NCBI RefSeq assembly: GCF_008304605.1
Contig: NZ_PIJY01000045.1
Coordinates: 52,061-116,060, forward strand
Origin: Oceanobacillus polygoni
Lineage (GTDB): Bacteria; Bacillota; Bacilli; Bacillales; Amphibacillaceae
Direction: 5' to 3'
Length of the DNA: 64,000 nucleotides
Position 1 is the stretch's first letter. Each line of letters begins with the position of its first letter. Positions 7,932-17,028 of the stretch are shown piece after piece. The notes under the pieces are model-generated. The model had not been told where the DNA came from. It made no database searches and was given only the letters and a program-made list of their open reading frames with translations. The position numbers and the translations under genes were made by a program.

Positions 7932-9653
7932 TCACCCTCTCTTATTCGATTCCCTTAATTTCTCGATGGTGTCTTTTGCTGGTGTGACAAAAATCGTCTT
8001 TTGATTATCATACGTAACATAACCGGGCTTTGCCCCATTCGGTTTTTTAACATGTCTTATTTTTGTGTAATCAACTGGTACGGAAGAAGAATTTTGCGAC
8101 TTACTGAAATAGGCAGCCAGTTCGGCGGCCTCCATTAATGTTTGCTCACTAAAATCTTTCGCTCGGATAATAACATGAGATCCCGGAATATCTTTCGTAT
8201 GCAACCACGTATCATCGCGATGGGCAAGCTTCATTGTAGCATATTCATTTTGCTTGTTATTTTTCCCAACTAGAATACTCGTTCCGTCTGTTGAAGTATA
8301 GGTTTCAGGTTCAGGATTCTTTGGTTTATTTTTTGTTTTCCGATTTGTTTTTTGCTTTTTCAAATAACCTTCTTCACGTAGCTCTTCACGAATTTCCTCG
8401 ATATCTTCAACACGTGCGACATCAATTTGCTGAAGTAATTGGTCAAGGTAATTTAATTCTTCTTCTGTACGAATGATTTCTTTTTCTACCACTATTTTTG
8501 AGTTTTTAAGCTTTTGATATGTTTTATAAAAGCTTTGCGCATTTTCGCTAGGTGATTTATTGGGATTAAGCTCTATGGTCAGCTCTGTTTGCTCTGGGTC
8601 ATAATAATCGATCACACGGATGCTCGTGTCTCCTTGTTTAACAAGGTGCATATGTGCGGTAAGCAGCTCTCCCATCTTTTGATAATGCTCCGCTTTTTCT
8701 GCTTTTTTAATCGTTTGCTGATGCTTTTTTAATTTACGTTCATTTTTACTCTTTTCATTTTTGATAAAACGATATAAGTCCTTCGCTTGTTGTTTAACGC
8801 GATCACGTTCTGCTTTTCCGGAATAGAATGAATCTAACATGTCATTAACGGATTGAAATTCGATCTTCTCCCCATTAAAAGTAGAGATTGGAATAACATG
8901 AAAGTCTTCTTTAGCCGCTCGATAAATTGTTGGAGTGTAGTCATGATCGATTAGTTGCCTTTGTACTTCAGCAAATACTTCAATATAAACTTCATTGGAT
9001 CCAAACTGTGTGCGAGCAACAATTTCTTTTGTAATGAGAGGGGAGAAACCTTCAATAATTCCAACCATTTGTTGATCCATTTTTCCAGCATTGAAATCTA
9101 GTTTTCGTAGCAACTGTTCTCCATTGATTTCAAGTGGATTCAATTTATTTTGGGAAGGAGGTAGCTTATAAGCCTGCCCAGGCAAAATCGTACGATGTCG
9201 ATTATGTGCCATGGAAATATGCTTGATACTATCAATAATATGTCCTTTCTCTTTATCGACAATCATCATATTACTATGCTTACCCATTAACTCAACGATA
9301 AGTAATTTATGACTAATATCCCCAATTTCATTCCGTGTTTTTAACGTGAAGGTTACGATACGTTCCATATTAAACTGTTCGATAGCTTCAACAATGGCTC
9401 CTGAAAGATGTTTTCTTAATACCATGCAGAACATTGGGGGTTCTTTTGGATTCGTGTATGTATCTTCTGTTAAATGAAATCTTGCATAGGTAGGATGAAC
9501 AGAAAACAACAAACTATGATTTCTTCCTTGGCTTCTAATTGTAAAAACTAACTCAGTCTGCGTTGGCTGATATATTTTATTAATTTTCCCATGTACTATT
9601 TTCTCTTGTAATTCTTCTGTTAATGCTCTCGTTACAATTCCATCGAATGGCAT
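7932..9653 (-). CDS. rqcH: RqcH/NFACT ribosome quality control protein
   Basis: A 573-residue NFACT protein, formerly annotated as fibronectin-binding protein or YloA. The N-terminus (MPFDGIVTRAL) matches the NFACT-N domain. Helix-hairpin-helix and coiled-coil regions occupy the middle (about 280-430, many K/E heptads). The C-terminal NFACT-R domain contains the conserved DDTWLHTKDIPGSHVII stretch. RqcH binds stalled 50S-peptidyl-tRNA complexes and recruits tRNA-Ala to add C-terminal alanine tails. It is the reverse-strand first member of the conserved yloA-yloB-yloC neighbourhood. Start supported by GAGGTG upstream of the ATG. Confidence 0.93.
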   Translation of the reverse strand: MPFDGIVTRALTEELQEKIVHGKINKIYQPTQTELVFTIRSQGRNHSLLFSVHPTYARFHLTEDTYTNPKEPPMFCMVLRKHLSGAIVEAIEQFNMERIVTFTLKTRNEIGDISHKLLIVELMGKHSNMMIVDKEKGHIIDSIKHISMAHNRHRTILPGQAYKLPPSQNKLNPLEINGEQLLRKLDFNAGKMDQQMVGIIEGFSPLITKEIVARTQFGSNEVYIEVFAEVQRQLIDHDYTPTIYRAAKEDFHVIPISTFNGEKIEFQSVNDMLDSFYSGKAERDRVKQQAKDLYRFIKNEKSKNERKLKKHQQTIKKAEKAEHYQKMGELLTAHMHLVKQGDTSIRVIDYYDPEQTELTIELNPNKSPSENAQSFYKTYQKLKNSKIVVEKEIIRTEEELNYLDQLLQQIDVARVEDIEEIREELREEGYLKKQKTNRKTKNKPKNPEPETYTSTDGTSILVGKNNKQNEYATMKLAHRDDTWLHTKDIPGSHVIIRAKDFSEQTLMEAAELAAYFSKSQNSSSVPVDYTKIRHVKKPNGAKPGYVTYDNQKTIFVTPAKDTIEKLRESNKRG

Positions 9654-9746
9654 ATCATCACCTCAAGAGCAATTATAGCATTTTTCTGGACAAGTATGCA
9701 TAGATATGGAAATAGCTTGTACTATTTAAAAGCCGGAGGAATGCAG

Positions 9747-12401
9747 ATGAATTGGTATCAGTTGGATGCAGAAAAAGTAGAGAAGAAGCTTCACGTAACA
9801 GCAGACAGAGGGTTATCAGGAAAACAGGCTAGTGAGCGGCGAAAACAATATGGTGAAAATATTCTGGAAGCAAAGAAAAATACATCCAAATGGCTCATAT
9901 TTTTAAAACAATTCCAGGATTTCATGGTTCTTGTGTTGCTTGCTGCGACGCTTATAGCGGGATTACTTGGAGAATATGTCGACGCCATTGCTATTATGAT
10001 TATTGTATTAGTAAATGGCTTTATCGGCTTTTTCCAAGAACAAAAGGCTGAGAATTCATTGGAAAAACTAAAAGAATTATCCGCTCCAATGGCCAATGTT
10101 CTACGTAATGAGAGCTGGGAGAAAATATCCTCTCGAGAAGTTGTTGTTGGAGATATTGTTAAGGTAAATAGTGGAGACCGGATCCCTGCGGATGTTCGTA
10201 TTATTAAATCAAATGGGATGGAAACAGAGGAATCCGCACTAACTGGTGAGTCTTTACCGGTAACAAAGCATGCAACGGCGATCACGAAGGAAGATCTGGA
10301 TGTACAGGATCAAGTAAATATGGGCTTTATGGGAACACTCGTTACAAGAGGATCAGGTGTAGGGATTGTTGTTGGAACCGGAATGAATACGGTAATGGGT
10401 CAAATTGCATCATTAATGGCAAATACGAAAAAAATGGTTACGCCACTAGAAATGAAACTAGCAGAGCTTGGAAAGATATTAATCGTTGTTGCATTATTCC
10501 TTACAATACTTGTAGTAGGTCTTGGAGTAATACAAGGCCATCCGATGTATGAAATGTTTCTTGCAGGGGTTTCGTTAGCAGTTGCTGCGATTCCAGAAGG
10601 TTTGCCAGCAATTGTGACAGTCGCATTGTCACTTGGTGTACAACGCATGATTCGTAAAAAAGCGCTCGTAAGAAAGTTATCCGCTGTAGAAACACTTGGT
10701 TGTGCATCCGTTATTTGCTCCGATAAAACGGGGACAATGACCGAAAATCAAATGACGGTAAAGGAAATTTTCTTAAATGGGGAATACCTCTACGTTTCAG
10801 GTGACGGCTATCAGACGCAAGGTGACTTTTTCCTTCATCGAGAGAAAGTAAAGCGCTCATTTCCGAATTTAGAAACGATGCTTTCATATGGAATGCTTTG
10901 TAACAACGCATCGATAGTCGTAAAAAAAGGAAAAAATTATATTGATGGAGACCCAACGGATGGTGCGCTGCTCGTTGCAGCAAAAAAGCTAGGGATGACA
11001 GAGGAGCTTGGCAAAAAGTTTCGGATTATTAAAGAGTTTCCATTTGATTCAGACCGTAAACGTATGAGTGTTGTCGTAGAAGACGAAAATCAAATGCGCT
11101 TTTTAATTACGAAAGGTGCTCCGGATGTCCTCCTTCCTAGATCAGCGTTTTATATGGACAAAGATAGTCGAAAGCTTTTAAATAAGGAAAACAAAGCACT
11201 TATTGAAGGTGCAATAAATGAGATGGCAAATAAGGCATTACGTACTATTGCCATTGGTATGCGGTCCATTTCAAATAATGTATCACTGGATTCAGCTTTA
11301 CTAGAAGATGAATTGACGCTTATTGGTTTATACGGGCTAATGGACCCTCCTAGAAAAGAAGTGAAGTCAGCAATTAGAGAATGTAAGGAAGCTGGAATTA
11401 AAACAGTTATGATTACAGGAGATCATGTCAATACAGCTAGAGCAATTGCTGAAAACCTTCAGCTACTTCCACCAAATGGACTTGTTCTTGAAGGTCATCA
11501 GCTTAATCGAATGTCAGCAGAGGAGCTTAGTAATGTAATCGAAGATACGTATGTCTTTGCTCGAGTTACACCAGAGCATAAGTTAAAGATTGTAAAAGCT
11601 TTTCAAGAAAAAGGACACATTGTTGCAATGACTGGAGATGGGGTTAACGATGCTCCGGCAATTAAAGCGAGTGATATCGGAATTAGTATGGGTGTTACTG
11701 GTACAGATGTAACAAAGGAAGCGTCTTCCCTGATTTTAATGGATGATAATTTTGCTACAATTAAGTCTGCTATTCAAGAAGGAAGAAATATCTATGAAAA
11801 CATTCGTAAATTTATTCGATATTTACTAGCTTCCAACGTAGGTGAAATACTTGTCATGCTATTTGCGATGTTACTAGGAATGCCATTACCGCTTATCCCG
11901 GTACAGATTCTTTGGGTGAACTTAGTAACTGACGGACTTCCAGCAATGGCCCTGGGACTAGATAAAGCGGAAGAAGACGTAATGAAACGTTCACCGAGGA
12001 ATCCGAGGGAAGGTATTTTCTCAAGAGGACTCGGTTATAAAATCATTAGTAGGGGTATTTTAATCGGTATCGTAACATTAATTGGTTTTATCATTACGTA
12101 TCAAAATAACCCGGATAATCTAATGTTTGCTCAAACCACTGCTTTCTCAACACTTGTTATGGCGCAGCTAATTCATGTGTTCGATTGCCGGAGCGAACAT
12201 TCTGTATTTGCTCGAAATCCATTTGAGAACATTTATCTTGTTTTTGCAGTAATTTCATCCTTGCTTTTATTATTAGTAGTCATTTACTGGCCGCCTTTAC
12301 AGCCAATATTCCATACGGTCAGTTTATCACTAAGAGATTGGCTACTGATTATTGGATTAAGTGCGATTCCTACTGTACTATTCGGCTTTACAAAAAAATA
12401 A
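9747..12401 (+). CDS. Calcium-transporting P-type ATPase (YloB family)
   Basis: An 884-residue P2A ATPase. Order of features: cation-transporter N-domain, actuator TGES loop, membrane helix with the PEGLP ion-site motif, phosphorylation motif DKTGT, nucleotide domain with KGAP, hinge TGDGVNDAP, and a C-terminal helix bundle. SERCA-like features and the yloB position suggest Ca2+ export. ATG codons at 9696 and 9741 are also in frame, but CGGAGGA at 9734-9740 is correctly spaced only for the ATG at 9747. It is divergent from rqcH, with 93 bases between them, and followed by a strong terminator. Confidence 0.92.
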   Translation: MNWYQLDAEKVEKKLHVTADRGLSGKQASERRKQYGENILEAKKNTSKWLIFLKQFQDFMVLVLLAATLIAGLLGEYVDAIAIMIIVLVNGFIGFFQEQKAENSLEKLKELSAPMANVLRNESWEKISSREVVVGDIVKVNSGDRIPADVRIIKSNGMETEESALTGESLPVTKHATAITKEDLDVQDQVNMGFMGTLVTRGSGVGIVVGTGMNTVMGQIASLMANTKKMVTPLEMKLAELGKILIVVALFLTILVVGLGVIQGHPMYEMFLAGVSLAVAAIPEGLPAIVTVALSLGVQRMIRKKALVRKLSAVETLGCASVICSDKTGTMTENQMTVKEIFLNGEYLYVSGDGYQTQGDFFLHREKVKRSFPNLETMLSYGMLCNNASIVVKKGKNYIDGDPTDGALLVAAKKLGMTEELGKKFRIIKEFPFDSDRKRMSVVVEDENQMRFLITKGAPDVLLPRSAFYMDKDSRKLLNKENKALIEGAINEMANKALRTIAIGMRSISNNVSLDSALLEDELTLIGLYGLMDPPRKEVKSAIRECKEAGIKTVMITGDHVNTARAIAENLQLLPPNGLVLEGHQLNRMSAEELSNVIEDTYVFARVTPEHKLKIVKAFQEKGHIVAMTGDGVNDAPAIKASDIGISMGVTGTDVTKEASSLILMDDNFATIKSAIQEGRNIYENIRKFIRYLLASNVGEILVMLFAMLLGMPLPLIPVQILWVNLVTDGLPAMALGLDKAEEDVMKRSPRNPREGIFSRGLGYKIISRGILIGIVTLIGFIITYQNNPDNLMFAQTTAFSTLVMAQLIHVFDCRSEHSVFARNPFENIYLVFAVISSLLLLLVVIYWPPLQPIFHTVSLSLRDWLLIIGLSAIPTVLFGFTKK

Positions 12402-12414
12402 GCATCACAACACT

Positions 12415-12455
12415 GCCCGACAATGTGTTAAGCTCACATTCTCGGGCTTTTTATT
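12415..12455 (+). terminator. Intrinsic terminator after yloB
   Basis: GCCCGA and AATGTG pair with CACATT and TCGGGC around a short loop, with one C/C mismatch, and TTTTTA follows. It lies 13 bases after the ATPase stop codon. Confidence 0.88.
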
Positions 12456-12540
12456 GCAGTTTTTGTATCGTACTCGAAAGAAACTTCGGAGTAATGTGCA
12501 ATTATGGATTGTGCGTATACACGCTACGGAAACACACTAC

Positions 12541-12690
12541 GCTTTTCGCGGATGACCCGTGAGGCTCTTTGAACTCCGTCCTTCAGAGTCTCACTCTGGC
12601 CACGTCCCGCGGAAAGCATCCGCCTGAAGCGATCCAGGACGGCGATTATTGCACACATTTGAAGAATATGCAGAGAAGTTAGTTCGCATT
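12541..12690 (+). repeat. Dispersed palindromic repeat, copy R1
   Basis: A GC-rich island in an AT-rich gap. GCTTTTCGCGG at 12541 is a near-perfect inverted partner of CCGCGGAAAGC ending at 12617. The right part shares GCATCCGCCTGAAGCGATCC and the end TTAGTTCGCA with copy R2, and weaker versions with R3 and R4. No coding character on either strand. Confidence 0.8.
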
Positions 12691-12737
12691 CTATATCTAT
12701 TATGTAATGTAAAATAAAGGGAGTTTTTCGATTTGAA

Positions 12738-12746
12738 TGGTATAAT
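12738..12746 (+). promoter_or_regulatory. Extended -10 promoter before yloC
   Basis: TGG directly followed by TATAAT gives an extended -10 element, 52 bases before the preferred yloC start. No strong -35 hexamer is seen, which is acceptable for this promoter class. Confidence 0.45.
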
Positions 12747-12797
12747 AGGTTTATAAATCTTGAGATTACCGTATAATGAAGGATGGATGTGATTGAC

Positions 12798-13676
12798 ATG
12801 CCGTTAAGCATGACTGGTTACGGAAGAAAAGTACTACATATCGAAAATACGATGGTTACAATTGAAATTCGCAGTGTAAACCATCGCTTTCTTGATATAG
12901 CGATCAAGTTACCTCGCACTTTTTTATTTTTGGAAGATAAGCTAAAAAAAATCGTTCAATCTCAGTTTACTCGAGGACGAATTGATGTTTATATTAGCAT
13001 TGCAGGAGATGGGCTATCCACTCGAACGCTACAAGCAGACTGGGAATTAATTGATCAATATGTGAATCATTTGAACGAGGCGAAGCAAAAGTATCATTTA
13101 AATGGTGAAATCCCTCTAACATTTTTATCATCCATGCAAGATTTTTTTCATATCAAGGAGATTGATGGCTCCTTGGAAAAAGTACATCAGCTTATTCTAG
13201 ATGGGACGACAGAGGCGTGTGAGGAAGTTTTTGTCATGCGTCAGGAAGAAGGGATGTACTTAACAAATGATTTGGTAGAAAGACTCCGTGCAATTCACGA
13301 AACGGTTTTACAGCTACGTGATAAAAGAGATATTGTTAGGAAGGAATATCAAGAAAGGATTATGGAGCGAGTGCGTACGTATTTAGATGAGGCGTTTTCT
13401 AAAGATGGGAAAATCTATCAAGAAATTGTCTTGCTTGCAGAAAAAGGAGACATCACAGAAGAAATAACAAGGTTATTAGGTCATATCGAGCACTTCGAGA
13501 AAACGATGAATAGCAAGGAACCTTCAGGAAGAAAGCTTGACTTTATTATTCAAGAGATGCATCGAGAAGCAAACACAATTGGTGCAAAATCAACCGATGT
13601 TACGATTAGTGAATGGACAGTTTCACTAAAAAGTATGATTGAAAAAATGAAAGAGCAAGTGCAGAATATAGAATAA
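12798..13676 (+). CDS. yloC: YicC/YloC family endoribonuclease
   Basis: A 292-residue YicC-family protein, with the hallmark N-terminus SMTGYGR and the C-terminal helical region with EANTIGAKS. The family has been shown to be an endoribonuclease in E. coli and related bacteria. An ATG at 12783 also opens the frame. The ATG at 12798 is preferred because family members start only a few residues before SMTG and the purine-rich AAGGATGG lies about ten bases upstream. It stands between the ATPase and remA as in B. subtilis. Confidence 0.88.
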   Translation: MPLSMTGYGRKVLHIENTMVTIEIRSVNHRFLDIAIKLPRTFLFLEDKLKKIVQSQFTRGRIDVYISIAGDGLSTRTLQADWELIDQYVNHLNEAKQKYHLNGEIPLTFLSSMQDFFHIKEIDGSLEKVHQLILDGTTEACEEVFVMRQEEGMYLTNDLVERLRAIHETVLQLRDKRDIVRKEYQERIMERVRTYLDEAFSKDGKIYQEIVLLAEKGDITEEITRLLGHIEHFEKTMNSKEPSGRKLDFIIQEMHREANTIGAKSTDVTISEWTVSLKSMIEKMKEQVQNIE

Positions 13677-13811
13677 AAATACTTTCGACTAGGTAATCAC
13701 AGGGGAGTGATTCCAGTTTAATCTTTTGTAAGTTAACCTCCAAAAATGTATCATTCATTTTAATGCAATCGATAAAATAAGCAATTAACCTTGTTCGGTT
13801 TCACTTTATAG

Positions 13812-13840
13812 TGTAAATTTCCACTAGGATAAAGTATAAT
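13812..13840 (+). promoter_or_regulatory. Candidate sigma-A promoter of remA-gmk-rpoZ
   Basis: TGTAAA (13812-13817), 17 bases, TATAAT (13835-13840), about 115 bases before the remA start. The -10 box is consensus, the -35 is weak. The rest of the 279-base gap after yloC holds only a small AATCAC/GTGATT dyad at 13695-13712. Confidence 0.45.
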
Positions 13841-13955
13841 ATAGATAATCTTGCCTTGATAATAAGATTGAATATAGATTTTTTACGGTACGTGAATAAA
13901 ATATATCAAAAAAACAAAGCGAAATTTGTTGGAACTTTTGCAAGGGGGAAGTAAG

Positions 13956-14216
13956 TTGAGCTTGAGTTTAATTAATATCGGTTTTGGAAATGTGGTGTCG
14001 GCAAATCGTATTATTTCGATTGTGTCACCAGAATCTGCACCGATAAAACGGATTATTACAGTGGCTAGAGAAAATAATAAATTAGTAGATGCTACATATG
14101 GAAGACGAACTCGCGCTGTGATTATAACAGATAGTGACCACGTCGTTCTATCTGCTGTTCAGCCGGAGACGGTTGGACAACGGGTAATCAGCAATGATGA
14201 AATTTCAGATGAATAG
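13956..14216 (+). CDS. remA: RemA family extracellular matrix/biofilm regulator
   Basis: An 86-residue DUF370/RemA protein, nearly colinear with B. subtilis RemA (INIGFGN near the N-terminus, [30 protein letters not shown]). RemA forms ring-shaped oligomers that bind DNA and activate matrix and osmolyte genes. The frame opens at TTG 13926, but AAGGGGGA at 13942-13949 is spaced six bases from a second TTG at 13956, and family length and alignment favour that start. The TTG start may keep expression low. It is followed by gmk, as in most Firmicutes. Confidence 0.9.
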   Translation: MSLSLINIGFGNVVSANRIISIVSPESAPIKRIITVARENNKLVDATYGRRTRAVIITDSDHVVLSAVQPETVGQRVISNDEISDE

Positions 14217-15076
<860 letters not shown>

Positions 15077-15083
15077 TGAAGTT

Positions 15084-15117
15084 TACCCTCCGTTCTTTTC
15101 TCGCGGAGGGTATTCTT
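15084..15117 (+). terminator. Hairpin terminator after rpoZ
   Basis: TACCCTCCG (15084-15092) pairs perfectly with CGGAGGGTA (15104-15112), then TTCTTG. The stem is strong but the T-run is interrupted. Confidence 0.65.
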
Positions 15118-15343
15118 GTCATTGTGGCTTTTATAAAGTAGCTTTTTACAAGATATATATATAGCGATATGTTATAACTAAATTAATGCAATATTTGTAG
15201 TGTGAGATTAAAAAATACGTCTTGAACGAGTGAGAAAAACAAGAGATATACTGCTCTCTAATTGACACAAAACCAACTGAGCCTAAGGGTATTGCTTATA
15301 ATATTTAATAGTGTATCTACCTATCATCGCATTTGAAAGAAAT

Positions 15344-15677
15344 TGCGAACTAACTGCTTTGGTAGGAGCAACTGTCGCCGTCCGGGATCGCTTCAGGCGG
15401 ATGCGCACCTTAGGGAACGGCTTCAGCCTCACCGGAAGAAAACCACTTCCGGTGAGGCTTCAGACACGTGCTATTCCCGCAGGAGTCACCGCCCTACGCT
15501 CACCAGGACTGGTTGGAGCGATGCTTTGTTTTTGATAAACGTTGTTGTAATAGCTAATAAACCAGTATGAGCGGAGGAAATACACGAAGACTCACAGGTC
15601 ACCCTAAGGTTAAGGTGCGCAAAGTGTATTTCCAAAGCAGTGCAAAAGCTCTATACCCCATCGCACATTAGTTCGCA
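15344..15677. repeat. Composite repeat R2 with terminal inverted repeats (MITE-like)
   Basis: A 334-base element in the rpoZ-coaBC gap. It begins with TGCGAACTAA (15344-15353) and ends with the exact inverse TTAGTTCGCA (15668-15677). Near the left end, reversed, lie the core sequences shared with R1 and R3. Inside, a perfect 14-bp hairpin (15425-15438 with 15446-15459) and a 10-bp inverted repeat (GGAAATACAC at 15576, GTGTATTTCC at 15624) are visible. Short open frames inside have no ribosome binding sites and no protein character. Confidence 0.8.
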
Positions 15678-15825
15678 GTTTAATTCTGTTATGTAAAAAT
15701 AACAACTTTATTTAGATAGGACAAGTACTCGTAGTCCAATTTTTTACTAAACTTACTTAAGTACAAGGATAGTATGCTTTAGGGATATTTCCAACTAGAT
15801 ACTAGGATTGAAAGGGGTAAAGTGA

Positions 15826-17028
15826 ATGGTTAATCAAAAAAATATTCTACTCGGAGTTTCTGGTGGAATTGCTGTGTATAAAGCATGTGCGCTTGCTAGT
15901 AAATTAACACAAAAAGGCGCTAATGTGAAAGTAATGATGACAGAAAGTGCGACTAAATTTGTTTCACCACTAACATTTCAAGCTTTATCGAGAAACCCTG
16001 TATATATTGACACATTTGATGAAAAAAATCCAAAGAAAATTGCTCATATCGATGTTGCGGATTGGGCTGATATCGCTATTATTGCACCGGCAACCGCAAA
16101 CATAATCGGCAAACTTGCAAATGGCATAGCTGATGATATGTTATCGACAACGTTATTAGCTACGGAGGCAGATGTTTATATTGCGCCTGCAATGAATGTA
16201 CATATGTATGCCCATCCAGCAGTTATGCAAAACATGCAACAACTTGAAGCTTGGGGGTATCACTTTATCGAGCCTGGCTCAGGATACTTAGCTTGTGGTT
16301 ATGTAGGAAAAGGAAGATTAGAGGAGCCAGAGAGCATTATTCAAGCAGTCGAAAATCATCAGAATAGAGAGCAGCTGCTTGCTGGGAAGAAGGTGCTTAT
16401 ATCAGCAGGTCCAACAAGAGAAAAAGTTGATCCTGTTCGTTTTTTTACAAATCGATCATCTGGAAAAATGGGCTATGCGCTTGCCGAAGTCGCTGCTGAA
16501 TTAGGTGCTGAGGTAACGCTTGTTTCTGGTCCCGTTTCTGAACAAGTAAATCACCCACGCATTAAACGAATTGACGTATTGACTGCCGAAGAAATGTATG
16601 AAGCGATGCATGCCAATTATGCAAATCAAGACATTGTGATAAAAGCTGCTGCTGTAGCTGACTACAGACCAAAGCTTGTGCATGATCAAAAAGTTAAAAA
16701 ACAGGACGGAAATTTGCAAATCGAAATGGAGCGAACGAAGGATATTTTAAAGTCACTTGGTGAAATGAAAACAAATCAATTCTTAGTAGGATTCGCTGCA
16801 GAAACAAATAATCCAATGGATTATGGAAAGAAAAAACTTTTACAGAAGCATTTGGATGCAATTGTTATTAATGATGTTTCTGCCGAGGGTGCAGGCTTTG
16901 AAGGGGATACCAATATGGTTACCTATTTAAATGAAGCGATGCAGCAAGATGAGGTTTCTTTAGCTTCCAAAAGGGAAGTAGCGACAAGAATCTTAGAATT
17001 TATTGATCGAGATATGAAGGATGAATGA
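15826..17028 (+). CDS. coaBC: Bifunctional phosphopantothenoylcysteine decarboxylase/synthetase
   Basis: A 400-residue fusion that makes 4'-phosphopantetheine for coenzyme A. The N-terminal FMN-dependent CoaC domain (about 1-180) shows GVSGGIAVYKA, PATANIIGK and PAMN. The C-terminal CTP-dependent CoaB domain (about 190-400) shows SAGPTREKVDPVRF and KAAAVADYRP. AAAGGGGT precedes the ATG. The stop overlaps the priA start by four bases. Confidence 0.95.
   Translation: MVNQKNILLGVSGGIAVYKACALASKLTQKGANVKVMMTESATKFVSPLTFQALSRNPVYIDTFDEKNPKKIAHIDVADWADIAIIAPATANIIGKLANGIADDMLSTTLLATEADVYIAPAMNVHMYAHPAVMQNMQQLEAWGYHFIEPGSGYLACGYVGKGRLEEPESIIQAVENHQNREQLLAGKKVLISAGPTREKVDPVRFFTNRSSGKMGYALAEVAAELGAEVTLVSGPVSEQVNHPRIKRIDVLTAEEMYEAMHANYANQDIVIKAAAVADYRPKLVHDQKVKKQDGNLQIEMERTKDILKSLGEMKTNQFLVGFAAETNNPMDYGKKKLLQKHLDAIVINDVSAEGAGFEGDTNMVTYLNEAMQQDEVSLASKREVATRILEFIDRDMKDE

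Noticed and set aside
9791-10285. Antisense open frame (164 codons) within the calcium ATPase gene
   Set aside because: Shadow frame with serine/isoleucine-rich translation and no initiation signal.
12541-12690. CRISPR-like array from repeated GC-rich motifs
   Set aside because: The repeats are dispersed over 49 kb, differ in length and orientation and have no regular spacers; no cas genes are present.
15311-15570. Two overlapping plus-strand open frames inside repeat R2
   Set aside because: They arise from the GC-rich palindromic sequence, have no ribosome binding site and change frame with the repeat rather than a protein.
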